From Tetmemena sp. SeJ-2015 (taxonomy: Eukaryota; Ciliophora; Spirotrichea; Sporadotrichida; Oxytrichidae): a stretch of 64,000 nt of DNA. The notes under the pieces were generated by a model that did no database searches, was not told the origin of the DNA, and was given only the letters and a program-made list of their open reading frames with translations. Numbering within the stretch: position 1 is the stretch's first letter; the number at the start of each line of letters is the position of its first letter. The position numbers and the translations under genes are program-made. Positions 1-11,656 of the stretch are shown here, one piece after another. The stretch lies in assembly GCA_027382625.1 (NCBI GenBank), contig JAJKFJ010021618.1:17898-81897 (forward strand), in the 5' to 3' direction.

Positions 1-2138
1 GAATGTCGCTTTCATTATTATTTTCAATGAATTTCTTAATTTTCGCAGTCAACTCATCTGGCAGTCTTTGTCGTTTTGCAAAATTGGACAAAACTTAGAG
101 CTTAGATGCTAAATTAGAGGCTTTTATATCTATAGTACTGATAATTGATTACAGATTTCCAATAGTGAAGGAATAGAAAGCAACTCCAAAGATCATCCAT
201 GCCAAAGAAAACATCCTCTCTTCCGATGTGCCTCCTACTACGTCACCATATCCGACTGTTGTTAAAGTTTAAAACGCCCAATACATGGCAGTTATATATT
301 GCTCAAAATTTCCTCTATCTTGCAAGCCATGAGTAACCACCCAAGATCGAGGATCGAAATCATTGAACTTAACTACCATAAAGTAAAAGCATGATACCAA
401 ATGCACCAACAAGAAAACTGTTGCTGAAACTTTTAAAAGTTTGACATAACCTGGATTAATGCGAAGTTTCTCCATTATTCGTTTTACGTTTTGGTTGTAT
501 TTAAGGAGTCGAAACATCTTCATCAACCTCAAAATTCTCAAAAGTTTGTAGAGCCTTGGAAGTCTGGTGAGCTTTAAGAGTTTTGCGTTTTTAGCAGCGC
601 TTGCTGAGTTGTTGCTGTTCTGTTGTAAATTTCTAAGATTAAATCTTATAAACTATCAGAACAGCATAATAAAATATTCAAAGTAAAGTAAAGTAAAATT
701 TTAGGAATATAATTAATAATCAATTTCTTAAAACAGCACTTATCGTACTGAATTAAAGAATCAGTTATTATATAAAATATTCAAATAAAAAACCATAGCA
801 TTCTTCTCTCATCAGTATCCAAATCATCTACATTATCACCAGAATCTGCTCCTCCAGAGAAGTCAATGTATTAGAATGGTATTATAGAAACAATATCAAT
901 AAAGAACCAAGATCTTATGTACAAGAAGGCAATTCTCTGGAATCTAACTTCCAAATTTTTTTCATTATCCTCAAATGCAGTGATAAAATTCATTATTATA
1001 TCTATTCCAAATAGGCAATTAGTCACAATATCTAGAATATCCATTGCGGTAGTAGAATCGTCAATAAATGATGTTTAGTAAGGAGTGTAAGTAGCTGTGT
1101 ATAGCATGAGCACTATAACTACTATATTCCAAACACCTGAAACAACAGTATCAGGAAGTACAACAAATGGTAAGGGCTTTCGAGTGTACTCAATAAATTC
1201 TCTCTTCTTTTCTGATCCATGCAAATACAACTGCATGCTTAAATCTCCGAAGGCATTAATTACCATAACCGCTACTTTTGTTTTTTTGATGGCTTTATTC
1301 CATAAATATAGAATTCGGCTCTCTTTATCTCGAGGAGTTAACAAATCGAATACATGAGCATCATCCTCTGCCTCGTCTTCTCCAGATGAATAGATCAAAC
1401 TTTGGATTTGCTCATCAATGAAAGGATCCTTTCTAAAGCATCTGCAAGAACAAATATATTTGCACTTTTTGACAATTTCGATAGCCAAATCTTCACCCTC
1501 ATCACGACTCTCTATTTCTGGATCTTTTAGAGTAACTAAAGTTTATAGACTTTTAAACTAGGCTTTCTTTTCATCGTCAAGGTCGTCCATGTCAACAGCT
1601 TCTAAAATATCTTCTAGATTATTGGCTGAAAAGTCTTCGTTGATTGGAGCAAGGAACTAAGATTATTATAGTGAAGTTCTGGAATGAGATAGACTAACTC
1701 TGCGCTATCTGCTTCTACTTGGACTTATAGTCTTTTCATTTCTTCTATCTGAAATAGCTCCTTCATTTATAACTTGAATATCGAGAAAAGACCTGTTTAT
1801 TTAGTCTCTCTATGTATAAATGATCTCTTCATGCGGTGTTTAAAGAAAAATAGAAGCATCTTCTAGTTTTGATGCTGAATTTAGTTCTATCTGTATTTGT
1901 GTCCATATTGAATTCATATAAAAAATTCATGAGTTTGCTTGATATCTCTAATTGATTCAGGCTGGGAATTTTTCTTTGTCGATTTGTTTTTACCAAAGGG
2001 TTTGATAAGCTCGCCATCATAATACTAAGGCTTTTCAAACTCTCCTACAATTTGATCCATTTAATTTTCAAACTCTAAATCTTCCTCTTACGTCTAAAAT
2101 TATTAAGATTATCTCATTTATTTCTCGAATGAGACCAT
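1..2138 (-). CDS. EAG/CNG-family voltage-gated K+ channel, 3' truncated by window edge
   Basis: Reads right to left. The start is the first ATG after an in-frame TGA (near 2172). An acidic Gln/Ser-rich N-terminus of about 220 codons leads to transmembrane segments (ETVVSGVWNIVVIVLMLYTA region near 1080-1160; FGIDIIMNF near 1000; WFFIDIVSIIPFQYIDF near 860-910), an Arg-rich S4-like stretch (LPRLYKLLRILRLMKM near 500-570) and a pore with the filter TLTTVGYGD near 243-270. Downstream, ERMFSLAWMIFGVAFYSFTI and the following helix (to base 1) are the S6 and C-linker; a cyclic-nucleotide-binding-like domain would lie outside the window. The filter is read as K+ selective. Frame is lost once at a run of six T near 1919-1924 (one more T restores it) and again between 630 and 790, where an intron and/or IES must lie. 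TAA codes Gln just before the filter. Confidence 0.9.
671..785. repeat. 12-bp direct repeat flanking a possible IES in the K+ channel gene
   Basis: AAAATATTCAAA occurs at 671-682 and again at 774-785, 103 bp apart, in the AT-rich gap between the S3 and S4 coding segments. The spacing and position are those of an IES with its pointer. Removing one copy does not by itself give an open frame (a TGA remains), so an intron must also be present or the repeat is chance. Confidence 0.35.
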
Positions 2139-3232
2139 CTCTCCAAAATTAACTTAAAATAACTGTTAAATTCATGTCTGAAGATAGGATAGTATTCTAC
2201 TTTTATTGATGAATTCTTTGATTTTAATTTTTGATTTGTTGATTTTTAGAGTTATTATTGTTGGTGGCAAAATTAAGAGTGGGTATTTTTTATTTAAGAG
2301 GGCTGATCTTTTCTGGGCTAGAGTTTTGCTAAGAATCACTATCAAGCCAATGAATATTGGTGGTCTTATTTTGCTATTCTTGAGCTTTGTTTGTGGGTGG
2401 TGATAGTTTATAAGTCCTCTTTTAATCGTGAGGAAGATTTTTCATGCTTGAGACTTGTTTAAGTATGAGCTGTTTACTCTCTAAAACTCCATCACTCTTT
2501 TCATTCTTCCATTTAAAAAAGAGATAAGTGTAAGCTATCATCATAATATTTTAAGTTGGAGGGGGCTTATCTCTGTCCTATATCCATACTATCATTGTTC
2601 TTCTCAACGAGGCCTGTGTGTGAATCAACTCACAAAAAAATTAATACTCGTTGATGAGTGACAAATGTATTCGTAAACAAATGAGTTCCATCAGAATGTT
2701 ATGAATTACTTTTCATTTCACATAATCATTATAATTTATAATCAAGTTTAAAGAGTATAATCATTCTATAAGTTCAAATTATATTTACAGATAAATCATC
2801 AATAAGAATGTATTCAATAATTTCAACAAGAGAGAATAATTAGTCTCATAAATAGGCAAAGAATTTAAATTACTCATTTAAAATTGCATCATAAACCATC
2901 AATAGGCATTTTATATTTAACTTTCGATTTTTGAATAAAATGTAAAGATGCTTCATGTTCAAATTTAATCTTAAAATTTATTTAACTCTATTTAATTTGC
3001 AAGAGTAAAAAGCCTGAAAGAATAAAATAGTGTGATAAGAAATTAATTAAAAAAGAAATTGATTTGTAAGGACTAGAATCTCTAATCACATGGTGTAGTG
3101 TCTAAAGTTCCTATTCTAAAACAAGCTTTTAGTTCTTTCCTCCACGTATTCCTTGGTTATCAATATACTATAAAGTTTATTTTAAACAAGTGAAAGAACT
3201 TAATTCACTAAAGATAAAAATGATGATCTTTA
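2139..3232. other. AT-rich non-coding stretch
   Basis: Lies between the channel start and the 3' end of the inverted HslU 5' block. Short open frames on + (for example 2206-2403, hydrophobic) have no recognisable domain. Probably germline-limited spacer plus the channel's upstream region. Confidence 0.5.
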
Positions 3233-4552
3233 AATGGGCTAAAATGTTAGGTACTTGTAAATTTACTCTTCTTAAATAAATCTGATATAATGCTCGTTAT
3301 ATCCTCTCCATGGTAACCGACTTCAGTATATCGAGTTGCTTCCACACTAATGAAGGGAGCGTTGTATATCTTTGCAATTCTTCTGAAAATCTCAACAATA
3401 AATTAAATACTCAGTTTTACCAGATCCCGATCTGCCATGTATCAAAATATTTGAGGGTCTCATCGAGTCCCTAATTTCCCCCTCTACTTATCTCATTCGG
3501 AATCTATAGTTAAGTTAAGTAGAGCTAGTGAGCTAACTTATTTCTGATTGCTTGAGCGACTATCCTCTTTGCTTTGGTTTGGGAAACTATGTACTTGTCA
3601 AGTGCCTTAACGAGTTAGGAGGGTGTTTCCATTTGACTCAGCTCAGACTGCACTTCCTTCAGAATGTGAGTTATGTCATCTTTACTAAGTTTGGGGAGAG
3701 CGTAGTAGTCTATAAAATGTTACTGATAGTGATGCATTACCAACTATTCTTGATTGCATTCCCTGATCGCCACTTTCGTCTAATCCTCCAGGGCCTGGAT
3801 TGTTTTCAGCACTACCACCGTTTGCTTTCTTATCATAGATATAAATTAAAATCAGGCCCTTGAGAAGGATTTTAACCAGAAAAATAGTAAGAGTTATCAA
3901 ATTATTATATTATAAAAACAAAATTAAAGGAGGGCAAGTTTCTCCTATTTGTAAAGCAAAGAGATATCTAAGCGAAAGGAACTTCTTCTATCAAAAGTAA
4001 GATATGGTAATTAGAGCAAGCTGCTACCTTGGTTTATGGTAGCGTAAATTATAAAGTTGTGACCAGACTTTTCATTTAATTAAATCTCTAATTAACTTGC
4101 TCTCAGCGGTTTTGAGAATAAATATTAGCGGATATATAAAAACTCTCAGTAGCTTTATGTATCACGCCTATAAATTAATCAAGTAAAATTAAGTGCGATA
4201 GATTCGTAGCTTTGATCCAATTTAAATACTAAAATCTCTTTAAGACTAAAAGCTTTTAAAAAGAGTTATCTAACTTGATACTAGTCTCTTCCTCAGTTTT
4301 GATTATTTTCATTTGCTAGAATGGATTTGCTTTACTGATTTTAGACTATTTTGGTTGCGCTATTTAGTTTAAGTCACTATCAACACTTTTTTAAGAGTTA
4401 TTGTTATCTTCAGCTCTTTTAGGTAGTGCGTTAGAAAAATGACTAATTGACTGATAATTTAGACTCTTAGAAACAGCAGATCTATTTATTTCTAATCTAA
4501 GAGCCCTGGTAAATTTACGCATTAAACAAACTCTGTTACTTATGGTTTTCAT
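3233..4552 (-). CDS. HslU/ClpY-like AAA+ ATPase, 5' half (MDS block on the minus strand)
   Basis: First half of a gene whose second half is on + at 4614-5823. It begins [20 protein letters not shown] (start 4552), an Arg/Ser-rich, acid-poor stretch like a mitochondrial presequence, then Gln/Ser-rich sequence, then the HslU core: [26 protein letters not shown], the P-loop [10 protein letters not shown] near 3410-3440 and [20 protein letters not shown] near 3300-3360, which is diagnostic for HslU rather than ClpX. Three tiny GT-AG introns (3710-3740, 31 nt; 3504-3537, 34 nt; 3383-3410, 28 nt) each restore the conserved frame. A further intron or IES lies between about 3860 and 4100. HslU normally unfolds substrates for the HslV peptidase; in eukaryotes it is mitochondrial. 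No HslV was found here. The block ends in the pointer TTTAGCCCATT (3233-3243). Confidence 0.88.
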
Positions 4553-4624
4553 TTAATTTATAATCCCCAAATTATTATTTAAAATATTCCTCCTCATTTT
4601 AAAAAAAAATATATTTAGCCCATT
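3233..4624. repeat. Inverted pointer pair of the scrambled HslU gene
   Basis: TTTAGCCCATT is present on the minus strand at 3243-3233 and on the plus strand at 4614-4624. It ends the 5' coding block and begins the 3' coding block. Joining at the repeat keeps the frame (…TFSP… with TTT AGC CCA TT). The two halves lie head to head, with the gene's own start at 4552 only 61 bp from the 3' block. Confidence 0.85.
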
Positions 4625-5823
4625 CAGAGATTCAGAACAAGGACGGCCAAGAGATCTTAAAGCACTCATCCACAGTAAGTTATTGAATTATAGTGACTGA
4701 TTGATTTAGTTGGCTGGCCTGATAGAATATCACATCTTGAAACTCATTCTAGGATACGATGCAAAGGATGAAAAGAAACTTAATGCAAAGTCAGAGCAAT
4801 ACAAAAAAGGAGAACTTGAAAATTACCAGTGCTTCATATATGTGCCAGGGGATAAGTACAACTCAAAAGCCACTGAGGTTGCTCAATCTCAATTCACATT
4901 TATCAAAGTCAAGGAGCTTAGAAAATACATGTTCATTTTGTATGTACGAGATATATGCAGAGGAGCTGCTTCAATATGTTGATGTTGAAGCCTATGTCAA
5001 ATCAGAGATAGAATAAAAGGGAATAGTTTTCATAGATGAGTTAGACAAACTATTCACAGAAATTATTTAAAAATCAGAAATTCCTTTATAAGAATAACTT
5101 ATTTATTAGGAAATAAATTTTTTTTTCTCTTGCTTCATTTGATAATTGTAATTCAAGATCCAAGTCATAAAAATTATAAACTGGCTATATTTCTTGGACA
5201 TATTACCATCATAGATTAAACTTTACTTTATTTATGGATTAAAAGAAGAATTATTTGTTAAATCCTTATTTAAAATTAGTGGATAGTAAAAGCTCCTGAA
5301 AGTAGTTAAACTACCAAAGCAAGTGATGAAGGAGTTTAATATGACTTGCTACCTATCCTAGACGGAACAACTGTCACCGTTAATGCAAGTAAGTTAACAT
5401 TGTGATATTAAGACTAATTATTAGAACATAAGGTGAGCACAAGGAACATTTTGTTTGTTGGTGCAGGAGCATTTGAAAAAGTGAAGCCTACAGATCTGGC
5501 AATTGAACTTTAAGGACGTCTGCCTATCAAAGCTTCTATGGATTCTCTCACAAAGGATGACTTCGTCAAAATTTTGAAAGAAACTGAGCACAACTTACTA
5601 CTCTAATCCATTGAACTTCTTAAGATAGAGAAAGTGAATGTTGCATTTTATCAAATCACCCTTTTTATTTTCAGAAGATTCTATTGAAGCAATGGCTCAA
5701 GTTGCAGTAGAACTTAACCACGAAGACAACATTGGGGCGAGAAGATTAAGAACAGTGGTAGATTCAGTGTTAGAGGAGTTGAACTTTGAAGCACCTGATT
5801 TTGAAATTAAAGATGCTAAGTAA
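4614..5823 (+). CDS. HslU/ClpY-like AAA+ ATPase, 3' half (inverted MDS block)
   Basis: Carries the rest of the HslU ATPase: a variable I-domain-like region (4710-5000), Walker B GIVFIDELDKLF (near 5020-5060), EGVQYDLLPILDGTTV-like sequence (5325-5390), the sensor region NILFVGAGAFEKVKPTDL and ELQGRLPIKA (5440-5535), and the HslU C-domain motif NIGARRLRTVVDSVLEEL (5725-5790). It is joined to the minus-strand half through TTTAGCCCATT (4614-4624). An intron (5389-5425 region) and probably one near 4908-4962 are needed. Two IESs interrupt it (listed separately). The usual last 25-30 residues of HslU are not found with confidence after 5823; they may follow an intron or lie elsewhere. Reading on would overlap the start of the Spt5 gene at 5931. 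Confidence 0.88.
5063..5265 (+). other. IES, 203 bp, in the HslU gene (10-bp pointer)
   Basis: TTATTTAAAA occurs at 5063-5072 and 5266-5275. Removing one copy plus the AT-rich interior joins Walker B (FIDELDKLFTEII) in frame to the segment reading ASDEGVQYDLLPIL, as expected for HslU. There are no GT-AG intron borders at these points. Confidence 0.85.
5645..5666 (+). other. Mini-IES, 22 bp, in the HslU gene (5-bp pointer)
   Basis: ATTTT at 5645-5649 and 5667-5671 flanks 17 bp. Removing 22 bp turns two out-of-frame pieces into VNVAFSEDSIEAMA, which fits the HslU family at this position. Borders are not GT-AG. Confidence 0.75.
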
Positions 5824-5930
5824 GTTCCTTCACTTATAAATATGCAAATGGTTTAAATACTCTTTGATATCAAAATTAATCATAATTTAATTCAAGTTTG
5901 GGAAAAGTAGCCTCAACTTTACTTATTCAA

Positions 5931-8900
5931 ATGTCAGAGCAAGCAAGGTTTGTGAAAATAAAGCAAGAGAACACTGAATAGCTCTCACAAGTTAAGGTAA
6001 AGTGAGTTTGAGTTATAAATTACAGAGAGAAGCTAATATTAATTTTATACTGGTGAGGAAGAAGAGTTGAACCAGGCAGTAAGAAGTCGCAAGTACTCCT
6101 CTATTTCTCAAAATAAGGAAAAAGGCCGAACTCTTAAGAAGATAAAAATGAGCAACTATCTGAACGACGACGATTCAGACTCTCATCAACAAGAGACCAA
6201 TCCTCTTACTGATGTTCAACCTCAACTTGAAGCAGGCAAGGATAGGACATCTATCAAGAAAGAACCTCAAATAAAGCATTAATCAGAAGAGTTTTCTAAA
6301 CACAAGAGCACTAAAGTCGAAAGAGAAGTTAAGCAAGAGCAATTCCACTAAGCTGCTGACTAAGACAGCTCTGATGGAAAAGAGCAGCACAAAATGAGAG
6401 CTGCTAGAGATCATCACAAAACCAAGAGTATTTTATTCATAATATCTTAATCACTTGTAGAAGGACTGGTCGAAAATAAAAAGAGAGATGCGAAGCTTAA
6501 AGCTAAAACTTAGCAGCTGAGGAACAAGAAAGCAAGAAAGTTCTTTGAAGATGAAGCTGAAGAAGGAGATGAGTCTGAGGAAGATACCGCAAAAAATAAG
6601 AAAGCCAAAGGTATTCTATCAATTTGCATTGAAGTTTATAGAAAGCGAGTATTATACTGAGGAGCAGCTAAAGGTCAGAACTCAACGCCTTGACAGAAAC
6701 TTTCTGGATAAAATGCAAGAGAGATTTGAAAAAGTAGCTGAAGAAGGACAAGATCTAGACGAGGATGATGATGATGAGGATGAATATGGGTACGAAGATT
6801 TTGACGACGACCAAGAAAAATGGGTATATTTTTATATGTGTTTAATTGAATAAGAATCTCATTAAGTTGTGAGGAAAGAGCAGACTCTAGACTTTTTGAA
6901 AACCTATTAAGCTCAATATGAAAAGCTTGCCCTTCAAGCTAACTCAAATTAGAATAAATTTTCAAAGAGTGGAAAATTGCTTTCAGTTGCCCAAGAAAGC
7001 TCAAGGACTAGATAAGTCTCAGCTTCAAATTATGTAATTTATAATAAATTAAGGTAAAGTCTGCACTAAAGAAGATGTGAGTATGAAAGAGGAAGATATA
7101 AAGATGGCTGAAGAGGCTGAAAAAGCTTTAAGAGAAAAGCAAACTCAAGAAGAGGTAGAGCAACAAGGCACTCTTCCATCTATTATGGATTCAAAGCTTT
7201 GGCGCATTCCTTGCAAGACTGGCATGGAGCGTCTCCTTGTTGGCCAGCTTTTGCGAAAGGCTTTAGACTTTCTTAACAACGAGAAGCCATTCATGATACT
7301 GACGATTTTCAATTGCGACAAGACTCCAGGATGCATCTACATAGAGGCTTACAACATGTCTCATGTGCTTGAGCATCATTTAAGGAATGATAGGAATTTA
7401 TCAGAGACCCAAGAAACATACAGATGATTCCCTACAAAGAGATGACTCAACTACTTAAAGTATGTTCTGAGATTCATGTCTTTTAATTTCATGGAACCTC
7501 ACTTTAAGCACACTAGTGGGTTAGAATTAAGAGTGGACCATACTAGGGTGATCTCGGCTTCGTCGAGCAAATTCAAGGAGATTAAAAAGCTTTGGTTAGG
7601 TTGATACCTAGAATATTCGAGCTCAAGAATTCTATAACTGGAGAGAAGAGTTTGGAACTCCTACATCGACCCCAGCAGCTGAAGCAATTCGACATTTCCA
7701 GTGCTTAGCAAAAGTATTTCAATCCTCAACTTGTCAAAAATGAATGCAGCAGTCTTCGATATGAACCTCTTTAGAAGAATTTCTATCAGTGGAAGGAACA
7801 GCTTTTCAGGAACGGCTTCTTGTACTATTACTTCAAAATTAGCAAGCTTAAGATAGAAAAAGTAGAGCCTCGACTTGCTGAGATCAAGAGGTTCCAAAGA
7901 AACTCTGGTCCTCAGAGATTAGGAGAAGACTCCTTATCAAATCACTCTAATTATTTAAGTATCAAAAGGAGGTGAAAGAGGAGGGCAAGGAATGAAAGAT
8001 TGTTTCCTTGGAGAAATCCTATCCGACGAAGATGAATGGGACAGACTCGAAGACTCAACTATTATGACCACTATCAAACACGAAGGTCTTCATTGCTTTG
8101 ATCAAGGAGATAAAGTTGAGATTACCAATCGGAACTATTTAGGCTTGAAAGGAGTGATCATCTCAATTGAACCTGATGACTTTGGTAAGTTATTATCTGA
8201 ATATAGTCTTTTTTAGCATTAATTACTTTGTCTAATCGAAATTCATAGTGATGATAAAAACTCTGGATAAGGTTCCCTTTGAAATGAAAGTAAAGCAAAC
8301 TGACATTGTGAAGTTTTTTGAGGTTGGAGAATCAGTGCGCGTCATTTCTGGGACTCACTCAGGAGAGTCTGGCATCATAACTTAAATTGAGGGAAAGCAT
8401 GCTGTGTTGATGATGGAAAGCGGAACTTCTCAATTAGGAGCTAGTGGAGTGATTGCAGAGAACCTCAAAATTCTGTTGAGCAACCTCAAAGCAAAGTCAG
8501 AGGACATGGAGCATGTAAAGCTCAAAGACTATATTCAGAAAAGTGTCATTGAAAACAAATTCCAAGCTGGTTAGATGGTTCTATTCAAAGGACCTTCTCA
8601 AACTCAAAGTTCACATAATTATTGCTATTTTATTAAGTGGACACACACTTGGATATGTTATTCAAGTAAATCCAGACTTTCTGAAAATAGTCACGAGCCA
8701 AAATGAGATTCTTCATGTCAAGCAAGCTGCCATCACCAAAAAGGTTTTCCCTAAGAGAAATTAATTTGCTCTCGACAAGAACAACAACACAATTGCAGCC
8801 AGAAGCATTGTGCGCATCCTTGATCCCTCCATTCACTTCAGAGTAAGTTTTTTGCTTTTAAAATGTTTGCAGGGAATGTGCTGCGAGGTTAAAAGTTTCT

Positions 8901-9504
8901 ACAAGGATGTTTTGTTTGTGTATATGAAGGGTCAAGCTCTGCAAAAGACTAACGGCATGATTGCAGTGAGAGTGAAAGATGTTGTTCTTGCAGGTCAGGA
9001 ATTTGTGAAGTAAGTTCAAGCCGAAAATCACAAAGGCTTCATCATGGGTCAGCAAGACAGAAAGTTCTTAGACAAGAAGATGATCAGGCAGTATGTTATT
9101 ATCTCAACTGGCGAACACAAAGGACTCAAAGCAAGAGTTCTTTTCGCAGATGACCTTATCGTCAAACTTGAAGTGCTAGCCAAGGATTTAAGAATTTCCT
9201 TACCTCGACAGTCAGTCATTGAGCTAAGGGACCCTACAAAGCCAATGGGAGATATCGAAATGGGAGTTGATCCATTGTCTTTTGATGATGCTCAGAAGAG
9301 GGACATGGGACAGGAAGATGAAGAGATGGATCCAAGATACCAACTTGCTCAGAGATAAAACTTTGCTGCTCAACTTGTCTTTTTAATTTGACAAGTATGA
9401 TTGCTTTGCTAAAGGAGGAGAGACTCCTCGCAACGACGATCTATTATACTTAATTTAATGATTGGGGAGATGATGAGCTTCCCATCAGAGACACTTAAGT
9501 TTGA
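5931..9504 (+). CDS. SPT5: Transcription elongation factor Spt5
   Basis: Starts MSEQARFVKIKQENTEQ (5931). An acidic/charged N-terminus (to about 6880, with the run DEDDDDEDEYGYEDF) is followed by an NGN domain (LWRIPCKTGMERLL… near 7195-7440, ending MIPYKEMTQLLKV), then KOW domains: WVRIKSGPYQGDLGFVEQ (near 7520), GDKVEITNRNYLGLKGVI (8110-8160), GESVRVISGTHSGESGII (8330-8380), RSIVRILD (8805) and QYVIISTGEHKGLKARV (9090-9150). Spt5 pairs with Spt4 and clamps RNA polymerase II for processive elongation. At least five short GT-AG introns are visible (for example 6434-6466, 6613-6649 and 8184-8249). Two one-base breaks near 7375 and 7410 look like sequence errors because both sides match the NGN domain. 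The gene is colinear on one strand, unlike its neighbours. The last TGA could be 9389-9391 or, after one more frame change, 9502-9504. Confidence 0.9.
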
Positions 9505-9779
9505 AGTGATCAATTGCCGCAACTGCTTCCATTTCTTTCAACAAGCTTTTGATTAATTAGATTTGATTTGCTAGAAATTTGATTTTGTAGATTATGAATA
9601 GATTACTCACTCAATTGTTGTAATAAAAAACTAATCAATTACTCTACCATAGGGTATGAAAATTTTTTTATGCAATTAAGCTAAAAAAAAATATTACTTT
9701 ATTTATATATAAAGTAAAATTACTCATATAATTATTTTTACTTATTGCTATTAATTAAATAAAAAATATGAAGAGCGAA

Positions 9780-10974
9780 TACTTTAGAAACTCTGTTATA
9801 AGAGATCTTTTCCTTATCAAATTCTATCTCAATTTCATCAAACTTCCCATTCTCTAGTTATCTTTTGATCTCTGGCTTCTCGAACTGGTTTATAAAAGTC
9901 TCTAAGTCGTAGATAAACTCAAAATAGCCAATTAAAATGTTATTTATATCCTATTGCTTTATGATTCTTTCCCTCCTCCCATCTGCAAATGGATTTGCCT
10001 TCTTTTATTACAAATTTAAACTCTAGCTTCTAAGAGTTCAACTCATCCAGCTTATACTACATATTCCACAAGTGTCCGTTATTCCATTTCATTTTCTAAC
10101 TATAAACAAAGATAAGATCAGACTAAACTCTAAGAGATAACTTTTAATAAAAAAAGACAAGTATAATTGTCCTTAAAATTTCTGAGATGGATTGAATCTT
10201 GAGTAAAATCTAATTATCCTATTATAAATCTAATTATTGAGACCTTGCTCAAAGATCTGTTTTGAGATTTATTTGCTTTTCAAATATGAATATATTGCAA
10301 GATAACATTCATAAGCTGTTACAACTTACGCATGGTCGCCATTCCAATTTCCTAATCGATTCACAGAACCAATGTGATAAACTTCTTATCCAAACTAAAG
10401 AATTGTCAGAGCCAAAGGGAAGTCTTACATTAGTCACATAATGAACTCTAAATTCCACAATTTAAGGATCCAGTAGCTTTCCATATTTTCTTGATTTAAG
10501 AAAAAATAAATAGGTAAGCATGATGGATTGTTTTTTGCAAGACTAAGTGCTTCATCAAAAATTCTTTATTTATCAGCTTTAAATAGTGGAAAGTTTGACA
10601 GGTCTTTGTAAGTCATAGCTTTAATTTTTTTCTCTTATCTTGACAAGATTTCTCTCATCCTTTCATCAAGAGACTAAAATTGTAGTTAGATAAATGAAAT
10701 ATTTTAAAGAACTTTCACTCTTTTATTTGAAGATAAAATTAATTCTCTCCTTTTACATATTGTTTTTTTGTTTATTTAAAGTATTTCAGCTTCGCAATAT
10801 AATATGTAACTTCTTAACTTACCTAATGAGAACTATAAACCTCTTTTTATGATCTATTTTATCCTTGAGTACCTTCTTTACCATTTTTGTGCTACGAGTT
10901 TTATCTTTGAGTATTCCTTTCAATATCTTCCCTTGTTTGTTGTTGATTTATAGGTGGTGTTTGCTGCTATCCAT
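9780..10974 (-). CDS. CBM20 (starch/glycogen-binding) domain protein
   Basis: Starts MDSSKHHLQINNKQGKILKG (10974). A charged N-terminal part (to about 10600) precedes MTYKDLSNFPLFKADKQRIF and then a CBM20 fold: VEFRVHYVTN…EVYHIGSVNRLGNWNGDHA (10330-10480), an intron beginning GTAAGTTGT near 10330, then MKWNNGHLWNMQYKLDEL and KLEFKFVIKEGKSICRWEEG (9975-10100). The Trp/Gly pattern (VGSxxxLGNW, MKW, YKFV, RWEEG) is the family signature. CBM20 binds alpha-glucans; no catalytic domain is visible. A T run near 10505 costs one base of frame, and another break follows EEGKNH; the tail in a second frame (LIGYFEFIYDLETFINQFEK) stays open to about 9780. The 3' end is uncertain. Confidence 0.75.
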
Positions 10975-11032
10975 GGAATTGGTTGAATTATAGCTGAAAA
11001 TTTAATAAAAAAGAGAATTAAATTAGATATTA

Positions 11033-11219
11033 AATTAAAATGGAATAAATCAGTGACAGTTGAAGTGTGTCCAATTTAAATAATAATTAGACCATTCGAT
11101 TCAGCATCAAATTCTAAGAACTTTTTATCCTTGCAACTTTTGTGTGGGAGTGCTAAATACAGAGTTATAAGCGACACAAGTTTTAATGAGGATGACGATG
11201 ATGATGAAGAGGAGGCGTG
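11033..11219 (+). CDS. Orphan coding segment with acidic tail
   Basis: An open frame (TAA read as Gln) runs KWNKSVTVEVCPIQIIIRPF… and ends FNEDDDDDEEEA at TGA 11217-11219. The composition looks coding and the acidic end looks like a true C-terminus, but no start or domain is seen. It may be the last MDS of a gene whose other parts lie elsewhere. Confidence 0.3.
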
Positions 11220-11656
11220 ATTCATATGTCGCTACTGAAAGTGCTACGAAGGTGATTAAAGAAGAAACTCATATTAATTTTTGATTCTCTATCGAACAAG
11301 CAGCAGATCAGGGGATGAATCTGTGATTTCAACTGACACGAAGTTGCAACTCTCCATTTATTATTTTAACCAATCACCGATTTTAATTAAAATTCCTACT
11401 ATACTAGAAGTAGTCCAGATTTTTGTTAGTGAGAGGTGCTACATTTGACTTGTTGGTATTACTGCTTGGTTGATTCTGGTTTTAATTTGAGGAGCCTAAT
11501 TTGTAGGTCTGCAAATTATTTTCCATTACTTTATGTAATTATATTACAACTTTAATCCCTTTTATTTTAGATTGCTTATTCATGCATTATTATTGAGCAG
11601 TTTGTTTGCATAATAGGATTAAATTAAAGAATTGTATATATCTCTATTTTAATTTA
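11220..11656. other. AT-rich spacer upstream of the kinase gene
   Basis: No supported gene. Contains the presumed upstream region of the plus-strand kinase gene. Confidence 0.5.

Noticed and set aside
2206..2403. Plus-strand hydrophobic 65-codon frame
   Set aside because: Low-complexity translation of AT-rich DNA; no motif and no support for a membrane protein gene.
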